Part shown: positions 8,062 to 16,786 of the stretch, piece by piece | Numbering within the stretch: position 1 is the stretch's first letter | Layout of the letters: each line of letters starts with the position of its first letter | Assembly: GCA_040754315.1 (NCBI GenBank) | Contig: JBFMCS010000043.1 | Coordinates: 16,212 to 80,211, forward strand | DNA from: Bacillota bacterium | GTDB taxonomy: Bacteria > Bacillota > Sulfobacillia > DUSP01 > JBFMCS01 | Reading direction: 5' to 3' | Length of the DNA stretch: 64,000 bases | Translations under genes and position numbers: made by a program | The notes under the pieces: model-generated | What the model saw: only the letters and a program-made list of their open reading frames with translations | Told to the model about the DNA's origin: nothing | Databases searched by the model: none

Positions 8062-11026
8062 TAGCAGCCCTAACGGTAATTGTCCCCGCCTGATCGAAGT
8101 TGCGCTGCCTATCCGGGAGATCTCGGCGGAGAGTGTAAGGGACAAGTCGCTGCGGCACGGGCATATCTCGACGTTGCACCTCTGGTGGGCGCGGCGGCCG
8201 CTGGCGGCCGCACGGGCGGTGGTCTTCGCTTCGCTGGTGCCCGATCCTGATGATCCGCGCTGCCCTGCGGAGTTCCGCGCTCTGGTGGAGCGTCTTTTGA
8301 AAACGCAAGTGCCGGCAGCCTTGAAATATTACAGCCGCGGGCGTAACAGGTTCCGGGACGAAGACCCTTACCGCCCCTATGAGGGTATGCCGGATACGTT
8401 ACGGAACCGGCTCCTGATGTTCATCGCCAAGTGGTCGCCGGAGATGCTGGCTTTTGAGGCCGGCAAGCGGGAGAAACCTCCGGCACCCAAGGAACTTCTG
8501 GACGACCGCTCGCTGGTTAAATGGGAGACTTCCGATCCGGATAACGGCCAGGGGCGGGAGATTTTAGGCATTGCCCGTGAGTTGGTCAAGGTCGCTCACG
8601 GGGGCAGAGTGCCGGTGGTGCTCGATCTTTTCGCCGGCGGCGGCGCGATTCCGCTGGAAGCCGGCCGGCTCGGCTGCCAGGCCATCGCCAATGACTACAA
8701 CCCGGTGGCCTACCTCATCCTGCGGGCATCTTGTGAGCTTCCGCAAAAGTACGGCAGGCCAGGGATAAGAAAAGTCAAGGAAGAATACCTGGGAATCGTC
8801 ACTGAAACTGAACGCCAGGTTCCAAATGTCCTGCTCCACGACGTCGAGAAGTGGGCCAGGTGGATCCTGGAACGGGCGCGTGGGAAGATTGGGCATCTCT
8901 ATCCGCCCGGGAAGGATGGTCGGCCGGTCGTCGCTTACCTGTGGGCACGGACGGCGCCCTGCGCGAACCCCTCCTGCCGGGGGGAGATCCCGCTTTTGCG
9001 CAGCCTTCTGGTTTGTAACAAGCCGGGCAAGAAAGTGGCGCTGACGATGGAAACGAACAAGGCGGAGAAGGCAGTTCGATTTGGGATTGCAGAGGGCACG
9101 GCTATCAAGGCCACCGACGGCACCATGCAGAATCGTGGGAACACCCTGTGCCCGTACTGCGAACAGGTGACCCCCGTGAGCGACCTGCGAGTTGCTGGAC
9201 TCGGGGACCGCATGGGCCAGCAGATGGTCGCCGTCATCACGGAAGACAAGGGCGGCAAGCAATACCGGCCGGTCGAGGACTCCGACCTCGTGGCCTTTCG
9301 AAGTGCAGCCGACATCAAGGTCGAACCGCCCCGGGAGTTGATCCTCGCGGAGGTTTCCGGTTCTGATGAGCACGTGTCCCATCGCGGCCAGTTCACGACA
9401 TACATGTACGGTATGAAGACCTGGGGCTCGCTCTTCAACCCGCGCCAGCTCGTGGCTATGCAGACCTTCGTCGCCTGCCTTCACGAGGCGCTGGAGCGCA
9501 TACGCGAGGAGATTGAGGACGAGGAGTACCGTAAGGCGGTAGGGGTTTATCTGGGGCTATGGTTAAGCCGGATTGCCCAGCGCGGTTCAAACGTCGGCTT
9601 GTGGCACACGACGCGTGAAACACTTGAACACCCATTTGGACGCCAGGCGATTCCCATGACCTGGGATTACCCGGAAGCGAATCCATTCTCTGAGTCTACG
9701 GGCAGTGCGGAGGGCGGTATTGACTGGATGCTCCGCGTGATCTCCCGGGAATCTTCTCTGCCTGGGCAGACAGGTGGCAGTCTACCTGCGCAAGTTATAC
9801 GAGGCGACGCGGCGGACCTTTCGGTGGCGAAGAACTCCACGGATGTCATTGTAACTGATCCTCCTTATTTTGACGCCATTGCTTACGCTGATCTCTCCGA
9901 TTACTTTTATGTCTGGCTGAAACGGGGACTTTCGGCGGTGGTTCCTGAAGCCCTGCTAACGCCGCTGACGCCGAAAGGGGACGAGGCCACCGCGCTAAAA
10001 CACCGGCATGAAGGTGATAGCGAGAAGGCCGATGAGCACTTCCAAGCAAAGCTGGCGATGGCGCTTGCCCAAGCACATAGTGCCCTGAAAGCCGGTGGTC
10101 TTGTCTCAATCATGTTCGCCCATCAGTCCACCAAGGCCTGGACCGCATTGGTGCGGGCCATCTTTGACGCGGGGCTGACCATCAATGCCACCTGGCCGAT
10201 TGATTCGGAGTTGACTACCGCGTTAAAAGCCAGCATGTCTGCCCTGGCCTCTTCCGTAACCGTTGCCTGCCGACCCCGCCTAGTCGGCAGCGCCGCTTCC
10301 TTCAAGGAGGTGCGCCGGGAGATTGAGCAGGTCGTCCGGGAGTCCGTCAAACGCTTCTGGTCCTACGGCTTCCGGGGCGCCGACCTCATTGTCGCCTGTT
10401 ACGGTCCGGCCGTGGGCGTTTTCGGCCAATACGAGCGGGTGGAGAAGGCGGACGGCACGCCGGTCGGGGTCCCGGAGCTTCTTGACCTTGCCCGCCGGGT
10501 GGCGCGGGACGCTATCGCCGGTGAGTTCCGCGGGGACAACCTCTCTACCCTGTATTACGTTTGGGCCAACCTGTACGGCACCGCCGAGCAGGCCTGGGAC
10601 GATGCCCGGCTGGTGGTGCAGATCGGCGGCGAGGCGGACAGCGCCATGGAGGTCGCCCGCGGGCACGGCATCTTTGTGGTGGACGGCTCGAAATGCCGCC
10701 TGGCGCTGCTCGTTGACCGGGAGCAGCGGCGCGGCTTGGGTGAAGGTCAAAGCCCGCCGCTGATTGACGCTCTGCACCGTAGCATGCTACTGTGGCAGGG
10801 AGAGCAGCGCCATGAATTGGTGACGTACCTTGCGGAGCGCGATCTGCTGGAAGATGAGCCTTTCTGGAAGCTGGCCCAGGCGCTTTTTGAGGTGCTGCCG
10901 CGGGAGGCGGCGGACTGGAAACTCGTCAGTGCCCTTCTTGGTGAACGTCAGACGCTGCGCGCCGAGGGCAAGAGCGCGACATATCAAGACGTCCAGCAAA
11001 AGCTCGAATTTGAGGGAGGGCGATGA
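8054..11026 (+). CDS. DUF1156 adenine-specific DNA methyltransferase
   Basis: A 990-residue DNA methyltransferase of the DUF1156 family. The N-terminus carries the conserved [12 protein letters not shown] and [17 protein letters not shown] blocks. The SAM-binding motif I is VLDLFAGGGAIPLEAGRLG (about 188-206) and the catalytic motif IV is VTDPPYFD (about 600-607), as in N6-adenine methylases. Between them are cysteine pairs (CANPSCRGE and CPYC) that look like a zinc ribbon. In BREX- and DISARM-like systems such an enzyme marks self DNA and is needed for discrimination. The start at 8054 lies inside the end of the OLD gene and matches the remnant copy. The stop overlaps the next ATG. Target sequence unknown. 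Confidence 0.9.
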   Translation: MDNSSPNGNCPRLIEVALPIREISAESVRDKSLRHGHISTLHLWWARRPLAAARAVVFASLVPDPDDPRCPAEFRALVERLLKTQVPAALKYYSRGRNRFRDEDPYRPYEGMPDTLRNRLLMFIAKWSPEMLAFEAGKREKPPAPKELLDDRSLVKWETSDPDNGQGREILGIARELVKVAHGGRVPVVLDLFAGGGAIPLEAGRLGCQAIANDYNPVAYLILRASCELPQKYGRPGIRKVKEEYLGIVTETERQVPNVLLHDVEKWARWILERARGKIGHLYPPGKDGRPVVAYLWARTAPCANPSCRGEIPLLRSLLVCNKPGKKVALTMETNKAEKAVRFGIAEGTAIKATDGTMQNRGNTLCPYCEQVTPVSDLRVAGLGDRMGQQMVAVITEDKGGKQYRPVEDSDLVAFRSAADIKVEPPRELILAEVSGSDEHVSHRGQFTTYMYGMKTWGSLFNPRQLVAMQTFVACLHEALERIREEIEDEEYRKAVGVYLGLWLSRIAQRGSNVGLWHTTRETLEHPFGRQAIPMTWDYPEANPFSESTGSAEGGIDWMLRVISRESSLPGQTGGSLPAQVIRGDAADLSVAKNSTDVIVTDPPYFDAIAYADLSDYFYVWLKRGLSAVVPEALLTPLTPKGDEATALKHRHEGDSEKADEHFQAKLAMALAQAHSALKAGGLVSIMFAHQSTKAWTALVRAIFDAGLTINATWPIDSELTTALKASMSALASSVTVACRPRLVGSAASFKEVRREIEQVVRESVKRFWSYGFRGADLIVACYGPAVGVFGQYERVEKADGTPVGVPELLDLARRVARDAIAGEFRGDNLSTLYYVWANLYGTAEQAWDDARLVVQIGGEADSAMEVARGHGIFVVDGSKCRLALLVDREQRRGLGEGQSPPLIDALHRSMLLWQGEQRHELVTYLAERDLLEDEPFWKLAQALFEVLPREAADWKLVSALLGERQTLRAEGKSATYQDVQQKLEFEGGR

Positions 11027-11136
11027 TGATGGTGGCGGAGTTGCTGAAAGAGAAGCGCGAGGAGATCCTGCGAATCGCGCAGAAGCATGGAGCGCACAAT
11101 GTAACAAAGATCCCCGACAGGATCTCCCGCCGGTGA
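11023..11136 (+). pseudogene. truncated MNT-type nucleotidyltransferase fragment
   Basis: The ATG overlaps the methyltransferase stop. The 37-residue frame (VAELLKEKREEILRIAQKHG, then AHNV) strongly resembles the first helix and strand of MNT-family minimal nucleotidyltransferases. It breaks exactly where the catalytic GSxxRG loop should begin. The following 95 bases, in another frame, read PVKQAIAELLPPLDQLESEL and run up to the DUF499 start, so a larger ancestral gene seems to have been deleted internally. It could still be translated as a coupling peptide. Confidence 0.5.
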
Positions 11137-11230
11137 AGCAGGCTATTGCAGAGTTACTTCCGCCGCTCGATCAGCTTGAAAGTGAGTTGGCTGGTGACGA
11201 CGAACCTGACGATGCGGGAGGGAAACTTGC

Positions 11231-14092
11231 ATGAGTACCGAACTGAAACCCTGGTACGCGGTTGCCATACCCCACGAAGACATTCGTGAAGGACGGCTGG
11301 CCGAAGCGGTCTTCGCAGCGAACCTGTGGGCTGTCGTTCAGGGCACGGCGCCGGAGGTTTATCTCGACCCGGAGGAGTTCTTTCGCAAGACCTACCTCAC
11401 CACCGGCCTCTCCACGGTGCTGAATCGGGTGGCGGGAGCGCTCTGCGGCGACGGCGAAACCGGGGACCGGATCATCAGTCTGCAAACCGCCTTTGGCGGC
11501 GGCAAGACGCACACGCTCGTCGCCCTCTGGCATCTGGCCAACTACGCGGACCGGCTGAATGCTTCCTCCCAAGGGGAGGGCCTGAGGCAGGTCACCGGTG
11601 GGCGGCTCCCCGAAAAGGTAAAGGGCGTGGCGGTCTTTACGAATCAGACCTGCGATGCCACACAGGGGCGCAGAACGCCGGATGGCGTGCATCTCAGGAC
11701 TCTTTGGGGCGAGCTGGCCTTCCAGTTGGGCGGGAAGCATCTTTACGAGCGGGTGCGGGCAAACGACGAGAGCCAGCGCGTCCCGCAGGGGATTTTCACG
11801 GAGGTATTGCGGGCTGCTTCGCCCTGCCTGGTTCTGTTGGACGAGCTGGCCGACTACTGCGTAGGTGCGGCGGCGGTGCCGGTCGGCGATACGAACCTGG
11901 CGGATCAGACCATCTCTTTCATCCAGCAACTCACCGAGGCGGTGCAACAGGTGCCGGATGCGGTTGTGGTGGCCACCCTCCCGGCGAGCAAATATGAGGT
12001 GGCCCAGAGCGAAAAGGGACAGGAAGCCTTCGTCACTTTGGAGAAGCGTTTCCAGCGCCTCGGTGCCGATGTGAAGCCGGTTGCCGACGAGGAGATTTAC
12101 GAAGTGGTCCGCGCCAGGCTGTTTGAGTCGATCGCCCCGGAGAACGAGCCCGATTATCCCAAGAAGGTGGCGCAGGTTTACCAAGGGATGTATGCGGCGC
12201 ACTCCGGGGAGGTTCCCTCCGAGGCGGCGAAGAATGTGTACCGCGAGTATATAGAGCGAGCCTATCCGTTCCATCCGCTGCTTATCGACGCCCTCTATAC
12301 CCGCTGGGGCAGCCACCCCGACTTTCAACGGACCCGCGGCGTGCTACGTCTGCTGGCGAGCATTGTCGGTGACCTGTGGAAGCATCGCCAAGGAAACACC
12401 CAGACGCAGCATCTTATCCAGCCCTGCCATGTCCGTTGGTCGGTGGACGCTTTGCAGGCGGCGCTCACCCGCTTCTGGGGCCCGGCTTATCAATCCGTGG
12501 CCGCCGCCGACGTAACCGGAGAGCGATCCAATGCCGGCATATTTGACGAGGAGCGCGGCGGCGATTATCGCCGTGAGGCCATTGCACAGGGACTGGCTTC
12601 CGCTATTCTTCTTGGTTCCTTTGGTGGTCAGGGGGGACGCAGCGGATTCGGTTCAAAGGACTTGAAGCTGGCCTGTTCCCGGTACGGTCTCAACTGGAAC
12701 TATACCGACGGGGCACTTCTTGAACTAGAAAACCGCTGCTTTTATCTACACACCACTGCGGCCGGAAGTATGGGCAAGCGTTACTGGTTCGGTACCAAGC
12801 CAACCCTCAACAAGCTGGTCGTTCAGTACCGCCAACAGAACGCAAAGGAGAACTTTGAGGAAGAAATCCTGGAAGATCTCCGGGCCGAATCGCAAAAGAG
12901 CGCTCTCGCCGGCGCGACATGGAGGGTAATCATCAAACCGGCGGAGGATTTACCGGAACAGAAGTCGCTGACCCTATTGGTTTTGCCGCCTTCATTGGCC
13001 TGGGACGAAAACGGAGGCGCCAAAGAAGCGGTTCGGGAACGTATCAAGTCCATCAGTGCCCGCTGCGGGGGGAAGGACCGGATCTACCGCAACACGCTTC
13101 TGTTCCTGGCAGGTACCACCCGTGGACTGGCGAAGCTCAGGCAGGCTCACCGTGAAAGCGCTGCTTTGGAGGGTGTGCGCGCGGACTACTGGGAGCAGCT
13201 TGACGAGGAACAGCGGGAAGACCTGAAGACGCGCCTTGAGGCGGCCCGGCGGGTTGCCCTGGAGACTCTGGGTCCTGCCTACACTGTGGCGCTACGAGTA
13301 CGTGCCGAGGCTGCCGCCGGACAGGGGCAGGAGGTGGAGGTGTGTACTCTGTCGGATGCGCGGCGGTGTTTTCAGGAACATCTCGGGTACCTGTGGACAG
13401 TACTCGTAGAGGACGAGGAGTGGATTCTCCGGCGTGTCGGGTTGGTGACACTTGACAATACGGGCTTGATTCCCAAGAAAGACACACTGCGCCTGAAGGA
13501 TGCGGTCGAGGCGTTTCTGCGCTTTACGGACAAACCCCTGATTGCCGCCAAGGAAGCGGTCACCGCCGGGCTGGCCCAGGCCTGCTTGGATGGGCTTGTG
13601 GGCATCGGTCGAGGCGGAAGCCCATCGGCGCTTCAGGTCCGTTATTGCAGACAGGCGGTATCTTTGGACCCCAGCGAGGATGGACTCTGGATCATCCCGG
13701 CATTCACCCCTGAGTCTGGTGGGAATGCCGGTGATTCAGGAACTGCTACCACAAGCGTTGGTGCTGGGGGTCTGCCACCAGGCTCTCAAGAGACGGGCGG
13801 CTCCGCCAAGGACATGACCCCGGAAACCGGGACGGTGATCCCGAAAGAGGCGGGAGAAGACATAGTGCGGGGGTTTGTCGTCCGGGGCGCCGTGCCGGTG
13901 GAGAATTGGAGTGAGTTATTTCGTTGCTTTGTCGTGCCTGCGGCGCGGATGAATCTCAAGAAGCTTCAGCTTGGAGTTCAATTCGAGATGCTACTTCCCG
14001 ATGGCACAACAATGAGCAAGAACGACCCGGCATTGAAGGCGATGAAAGAAGCAGCCCAACAACTCGGGCTGATCTTGGAGATTGAGGAGTAG
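11231..14092 (+). CDS. DUF499 AAA+ ATPase (BrxC/PglY-like)
   Basis: A 953-residue ATPase of the DUF499 family, related to BrxC and PglY of BREX. Near the N-terminus is QTAFGGGKTHTLVALWHLA, with Walker A GGGKTHT at 89-95. Walker B is LVLLDELADY (about 200-209). The family block YTRWGSHPDFQRTRGVLRLLA lies near 355. The C-terminal third is rich in helices and ends with a small domain containing NLKKLQLGVQFEML. DUF499 commonly lies beside DUF1156 and a helicase in bacterial and archaeal defence clusters and is thought to sense or remodel invading DNA. A weak GAGGG lies upstream of the ATG. It ends in TAG. PglZ, the usual BREX phosphatase, is not present in the window. Confidence 0.88.
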   Translation: MSTELKPWYAVAIPHEDIREGRLAEAVFAANLWAVVQGTAPEVYLDPEEFFRKTYLTTGLSTVLNRVAGALCGDGETGDRIISLQTAFGGGKTHTLVALWHLANYADRLNASSQGEGLRQVTGGRLPEKVKGVAVFTNQTCDATQGRRTPDGVHLRTLWGELAFQLGGKHLYERVRANDESQRVPQGIFTEVLRAASPCLVLLDELADYCVGAAAVPVGDTNLADQTISFIQQLTEAVQQVPDAVVVATLPASKYEVAQSEKGQEAFVTLEKRFQRLGADVKPVADEEIYEVVRARLFESIAPENEPDYPKKVAQVYQGMYAAHSGEVPSEAAKNVYREYIERAYPFHPLLIDALYTRWGSHPDFQRTRGVLRLLASIVGDLWKHRQGNTQTQHLIQPCHVRWSVDALQAALTRFWGPAYQSVAAADVTGERSNAGIFDEERGGDYRREAIAQGLASAILLGSFGGQGGRSGFGSKDLKLACSRYGLNWNYTDGALLELENRCFYLHTTAAGSMGKRYWFGTKPTLNKLVVQYRQQNAKENFEEEILEDLRAESQKSALAGATWRVIIKPAEDLPEQKSLTLLVLPPSLAWDENGGAKEAVRERIKSISARCGGKDRIYRNTLLFLAGTTRGLAKLRQAHRESAALEGVRADYWEQLDEEQREDLKTRLEAARRVALETLGPAYTVALRVRAEAAAGQGQEVEVCTLSDARRCFQEHLGYLWTVLVEDEEWILRRVGLVTLDNTGLIPKKDTLRLKDAVEAFLRFTDKPLIAAKEAVTAGLAQACLDGLVGIGRGGSPSALQVRYCRQAVSLDPSEDGLWIIPAFTPESGGNAGDSGTATTSVGAGGLPPGSQETGGSAKDMTPETGTVIPKEAGEDIVRGFVVRGAVPVENWSELFRCFVVPAARMNLKKLQLGVQFEMLLPDGTTMSKNDPALKAMKEAAQQLGLILEIEE

Positions 14093-14288
14093 TATAGACT
14101 TCGGTTGGATCCCGGGAGAGGAAGTATCTTTTATCCTGCAATCAACAGTCACGACGAAATACTTTGAACCTCTTTTTGAAAGAGCAGTTGGTAGGCCGGA
14201 GAACTTGTCGAGACTGAAGAGTCACGTTGAAACCCTGGGGATTGAAGAAGTCTTCCGGTGCTTCGAAGCACAGGAAAGGGGTAAATAG
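14082..14288 (+). CDS. hypothetical small protein (TTG start)
   Basis: An open frame beginning at TTG 14082, inside the DUF499 stop region, and reading through DFGWIPGEEVSFILQS and RLKSHVETLGIEEVFRCFEA. It has protein-like composition and amphipathic helices, but no family is recognised. The start is poor and there is no clear Shine-Dalgarno, so it may be the remains of a longer gene that once followed DUF499. It is the last plus-strand frame of the defence island. Confidence 0.35.
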   Translation: MRSSIDFGWIPGEEVSFILQSTVTTKYFEPLFERAVGRPENLSRLKSHVETLGIEEVFRCFEAQERGK

Positions 14289-14880
14289 ATGACATTGGCG
14301 GTTCTGAGGTACGTCATCTGTGGTGTACCGGGGGCCTGCTGGGCTGTGTGAGCCAGCGACGCTCCCCATGAAGATGACTCCGGCCCACCAGCTGCGGCCA
14401 GAACCTGTATTCAACCGCTGTGGGAGCCTTGATCTTCATACCAGTGTTCTACGGCCTGTATGCAAGGGCAAGGCGAAACAGGCTAGAAGACTAGGAACCC
14501 TCCCCCGCCTCTTTTGGAAGAAGGCCTTTCCCCACGCAGCGTTTCTCCAGTTTTCGAGAAGGTGACGACGGCATCCAAGTAGCCCGGTGCTCCCGTGACT
14601 CCGGCACGCGTGCCTAGGCATGGCCCAGTATGGTGTTCCTCCCCAGGCTTTGTGCCAACGCCATGTTCCTCTGTGGCCCCGCCTCATCATGGAGGAGAAG
14701 TGGGAACAAGAGGAACAGGCCTGGGAAGAACCAGGCAGGCGTGAGTGCTAAGCTCAGGCTATGGGTCTTCTTGAACCCGCAAGATGGGTTCCGGACACGA
14801 AAGGGACCCCGTTGGGGATGATAGCATGTGCCCCTGCGGCCGGGCTCACCGGGCAGGACCGTTCCTGTCCTGTTACCTCC
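14289..14880 (+). other. gene-free boundary of the defence island
   Basis: About 590 bases without a convincing coding frame, RNA gene or attachment site. It separates the plus-strand defence island from minus-strand chromosomal genes. No tRNA, integrase remnant or long direct repeat was seen here to explain how the island was acquired. Confidence 0.5.
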
Positions 14881-15231
14881 CTAGCCTTCTGTTGCTGTCT
14901 TGCGCTGTGAGGTAAGGTGGGCTATGCCCTCCACCCTCTTTAGTTCCATGACGAAGCAAATGCCATGGCCGGGCTTCTCCAGATCCACGGCGGCTATGAT
15001 GGCGTCCAGCACTTCACCGGTAATGCTCTCCGGGACCACCGTCAGGACGATTTCCTTCTCGGGCTCAATGGGGATCCCCAGTAGCATCTTCTGCTCATGG
15101 ATCCCTGTCCCTCGCCCAAAGATGACCGTGCCGCCCTCGGCCCCAGCCTGCTTGGATGCGGATATGACCCTCTCAGACCAGCCCCTCCTCACAATGGTGA
15201 CTATCAGGGCATGATGACAATCATGGCTCAT
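14881..15231 (-). CDS. PII-like (GlnB/GlnK family) signalling protein
   Basis: A 116-residue protein of the PII superfamily. It has the alternating strand-helix pattern with ALIVTIVRRGWSERVISASK at the start, GGTVIFGRGTG in the T-loop region and KEIVLTVVPE toward the end. Canonical PII proteins carry a uridylylated Tyr and the loop GRQKG; neither is obvious, so this is a PII-like variant. The ATG at 15229-15231 has GGAGGT upstream and overlaps the end of the DUF1538 gene, so the two are co-translated. PII-like proteins beside membrane proteins usually gate or sense for them in response to nucleotides; that role is inferred here. Confidence 0.75.
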   Translation of the reverse strand: MSHDCHHALIVTIVRRGWSERVISASKQAGAEGGTVIFGRGTGIHEQKMLLGIPIEPEKEIVLTVVPESITGEVLDAIIAAVDLEKPGHGICFVMELKRVEGIAHLTSQRKTATEG

Positions 15232-15955
15232 TGTCAATACCTCCCTTCCTCCTCTGGTAGAGGAGACCAAGTAACATGACGGAGAGAATAGGGGCCAGAG
15301 CCACCAGAGCGATGAGCCCGAAGCCGTCGGTGACGGCATCCCGGCCCTTCATGCTTGTTGCGGCCCCCACCGCCAGTGCCATGACCAGAGTAACTGTCAT
15401 GGGTCCAGTGGCCACCCCGCCCGCGTCGAAGGCAATGGATGTGAAGGTGGAATCGGAAAACCCCAGCATTCCTACAGCTAGCAGGTACCCGGGAACGACG
15501 ATGTAGTGGATTGGTATACCGTACACCGTCCGTGCCATGGCAAGACACACGAAGGCCCCCACTCCCAGGGACAGGGTGTACTGGATCACACGCCTGTTTA
15601 CCTGCCCGCTGGATGCTCTCTCTACCTCATTGCTCAACACCCGAACCGCCGGCTCTGCCAGGGTGGCAACGAAGCCCAGGACGAAGCCTATGGGCAGCAG
15701 CGACCACCGGTGGGCCGAAGCACCCAGGACCTGCCCCATTTCCCTCCCCACCGGCAGGAAGCCTACATACACCCCCTGGAGGAAAAGGGCAAGCCCCACC
15801 AGGGTCAGGACCATTCCCTTTATCACATTAGCCAGGGCCTCGCGGGGGAGCTTCAGGAAGAGGGGCTGGAACACCGCGAGGGCTATGGCCAGGGGAGTCA
15901 ATGCTGACAGCACTTCAACCAGGACTTGGCCAAAACCCTGGAAGATACCGCTCAC
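15221..15955 (-). CDS. DUF1538 membrane protein (second copy)
   Basis: A 244-residue integral membrane protein with about seven hydrophobic segments. Two family blocks are visible: ALFLQGVYVGFLPVGREMG in the first half and AFDAGGVATGPMTVTLVMAL in the second, the DAGGVATGP loop being the most conserved feature of DUF1538. Translation begins at GTG 15953-15955, which overlaps the stop of the upstream DUF1538 paralogue (GTGA). The pair with a PII-like gene is a recurring arrangement. DUF1538 proteins are thought to be transport or channel components; substrate unknown. Confidence 0.78.
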   Translation of the reverse strand: MSGIFQGFGQVLVEVLSALTPLAIALAVFQPLFLKLPREALANVIKGMVLTLVGLALFLQGVYVGFLPVGREMGQVLGASAHRWSLLPIGFVLGFVATLAEPAVRVLSNEVERASSGQVNRRVIQYTLSLGVGAFVCLAMARTVYGIPIHYIVVPGYLLAVGMLGFSDSTFTSIAFDAGGVATGPMTVTLVMALAVGAATSMKGRDAVTDGFGLIALVALAPILSVMLLGLLYQRRKGGIDNEP

Positions 15956-16656
15956 CCGAACATCACCCCCAGGAGCATCACAGCCAGGACAGGTCCGATG
16001 GATGCGAGGCCTACCAGGCCGAAACCGTCAGACAGGGGGGACTTCCCTCCCAGGACCGACGTGAGCCCGATGCCCAGGGAGAGTATGAAAGGGACTGTCA
16101 AGGGCCCTGTGGTTACCCCTCCGGCATCGAGGGCAACCGGGAGGAAGTGCCGGGGGATGAACGGAATGAGTGCCAGGACCAGCAGGTAGCCTGCCCCCAG
16201 TGGGTAGGCAATGGGTATACCAAGGAGTATTCTCATGAGTGCCAGGCATACGAAGACTCCCACACCTAGGGCCACAGCAGCAATCAGGATGCCCTTGTCC
16301 ACCTGGCCGCCGGAGGCAGTCTCAACCTGGTGGGCCAGGACCCGCACATCGGGTTCGGCCACTGTTACGGAGAACCCCAGGATCAGGGCAACGATGATGA
16401 TCCCCGTCACGGACCCGAGGTTTGGCAAGCTGGAACCCAGCATCTCGCCCAGGGGCAAAAGGCCGATGCGGACTCCGTGGAGGAAGAGAACAAGCCCTGC
16501 GAAGACCAGGATGGCACCCATAAGGAAGCGGGCAAGCATTTCCATGGGCATCCACACAAGGGTGAACTGGAGTGCGATTACCACAGCGCATACGGGTGTG
16601 AGAGAATGCGCTACCTCCACCAGGGTCTCTCTCAAGCTGGAAAGCACTTGTTCCAC
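15952..16656 (-). CDS. DUF1538 membrane protein (first copy)
   Basis: A 234-residue membrane protein homologous to the following gene. Matching blocks are LVLFLHGVRIGLLPLGEMLG, the VAEPDVRVLAHQVE loop and ALDAGGVTTGPLTVPFILSL. I take GTG 16654-16656 as start because homology to the paralogue begins just after it; the open frame extends upstream but the extra residues look non-coding. First gene of the DUF1538-DUF1538-PII unit. The two copies may form a heteromeric complex (inference). Confidence 0.75.
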   Translation of the reverse strand: MEQVLSSLRETLVEVAHSLTPVCAVVIALQFTLVWMPMEMLARFLMGAILVFAGLVLFLHGVRIGLLPLGEMLGSSLPNLGSVTGIIIVALILGFSVTVAEPDVRVLAHQVETASGGQVDKGILIAAVALGVGVFVCLALMRILLGIPIAYPLGAGYLLVLALIPFIPRHFLPVALDAGGVTTGPLTVPFILSLGIGLTSVLGGKSPLSDGFGLVGLASIGPVLAVMLLGVMFG

Positions 16657-16786
16657 CCCCCATTGGTGTTTCCCTCTACCCTTCTCCCTTGGATTGTAGG
16701 TGCGACAGGTGAGAGTGCCCGGGGACGTGTCCCCCTGTTCCACAGGCCTCCTTCCAGGCTCTTCCCGGTAGGTGCGCCTGTTCCCT

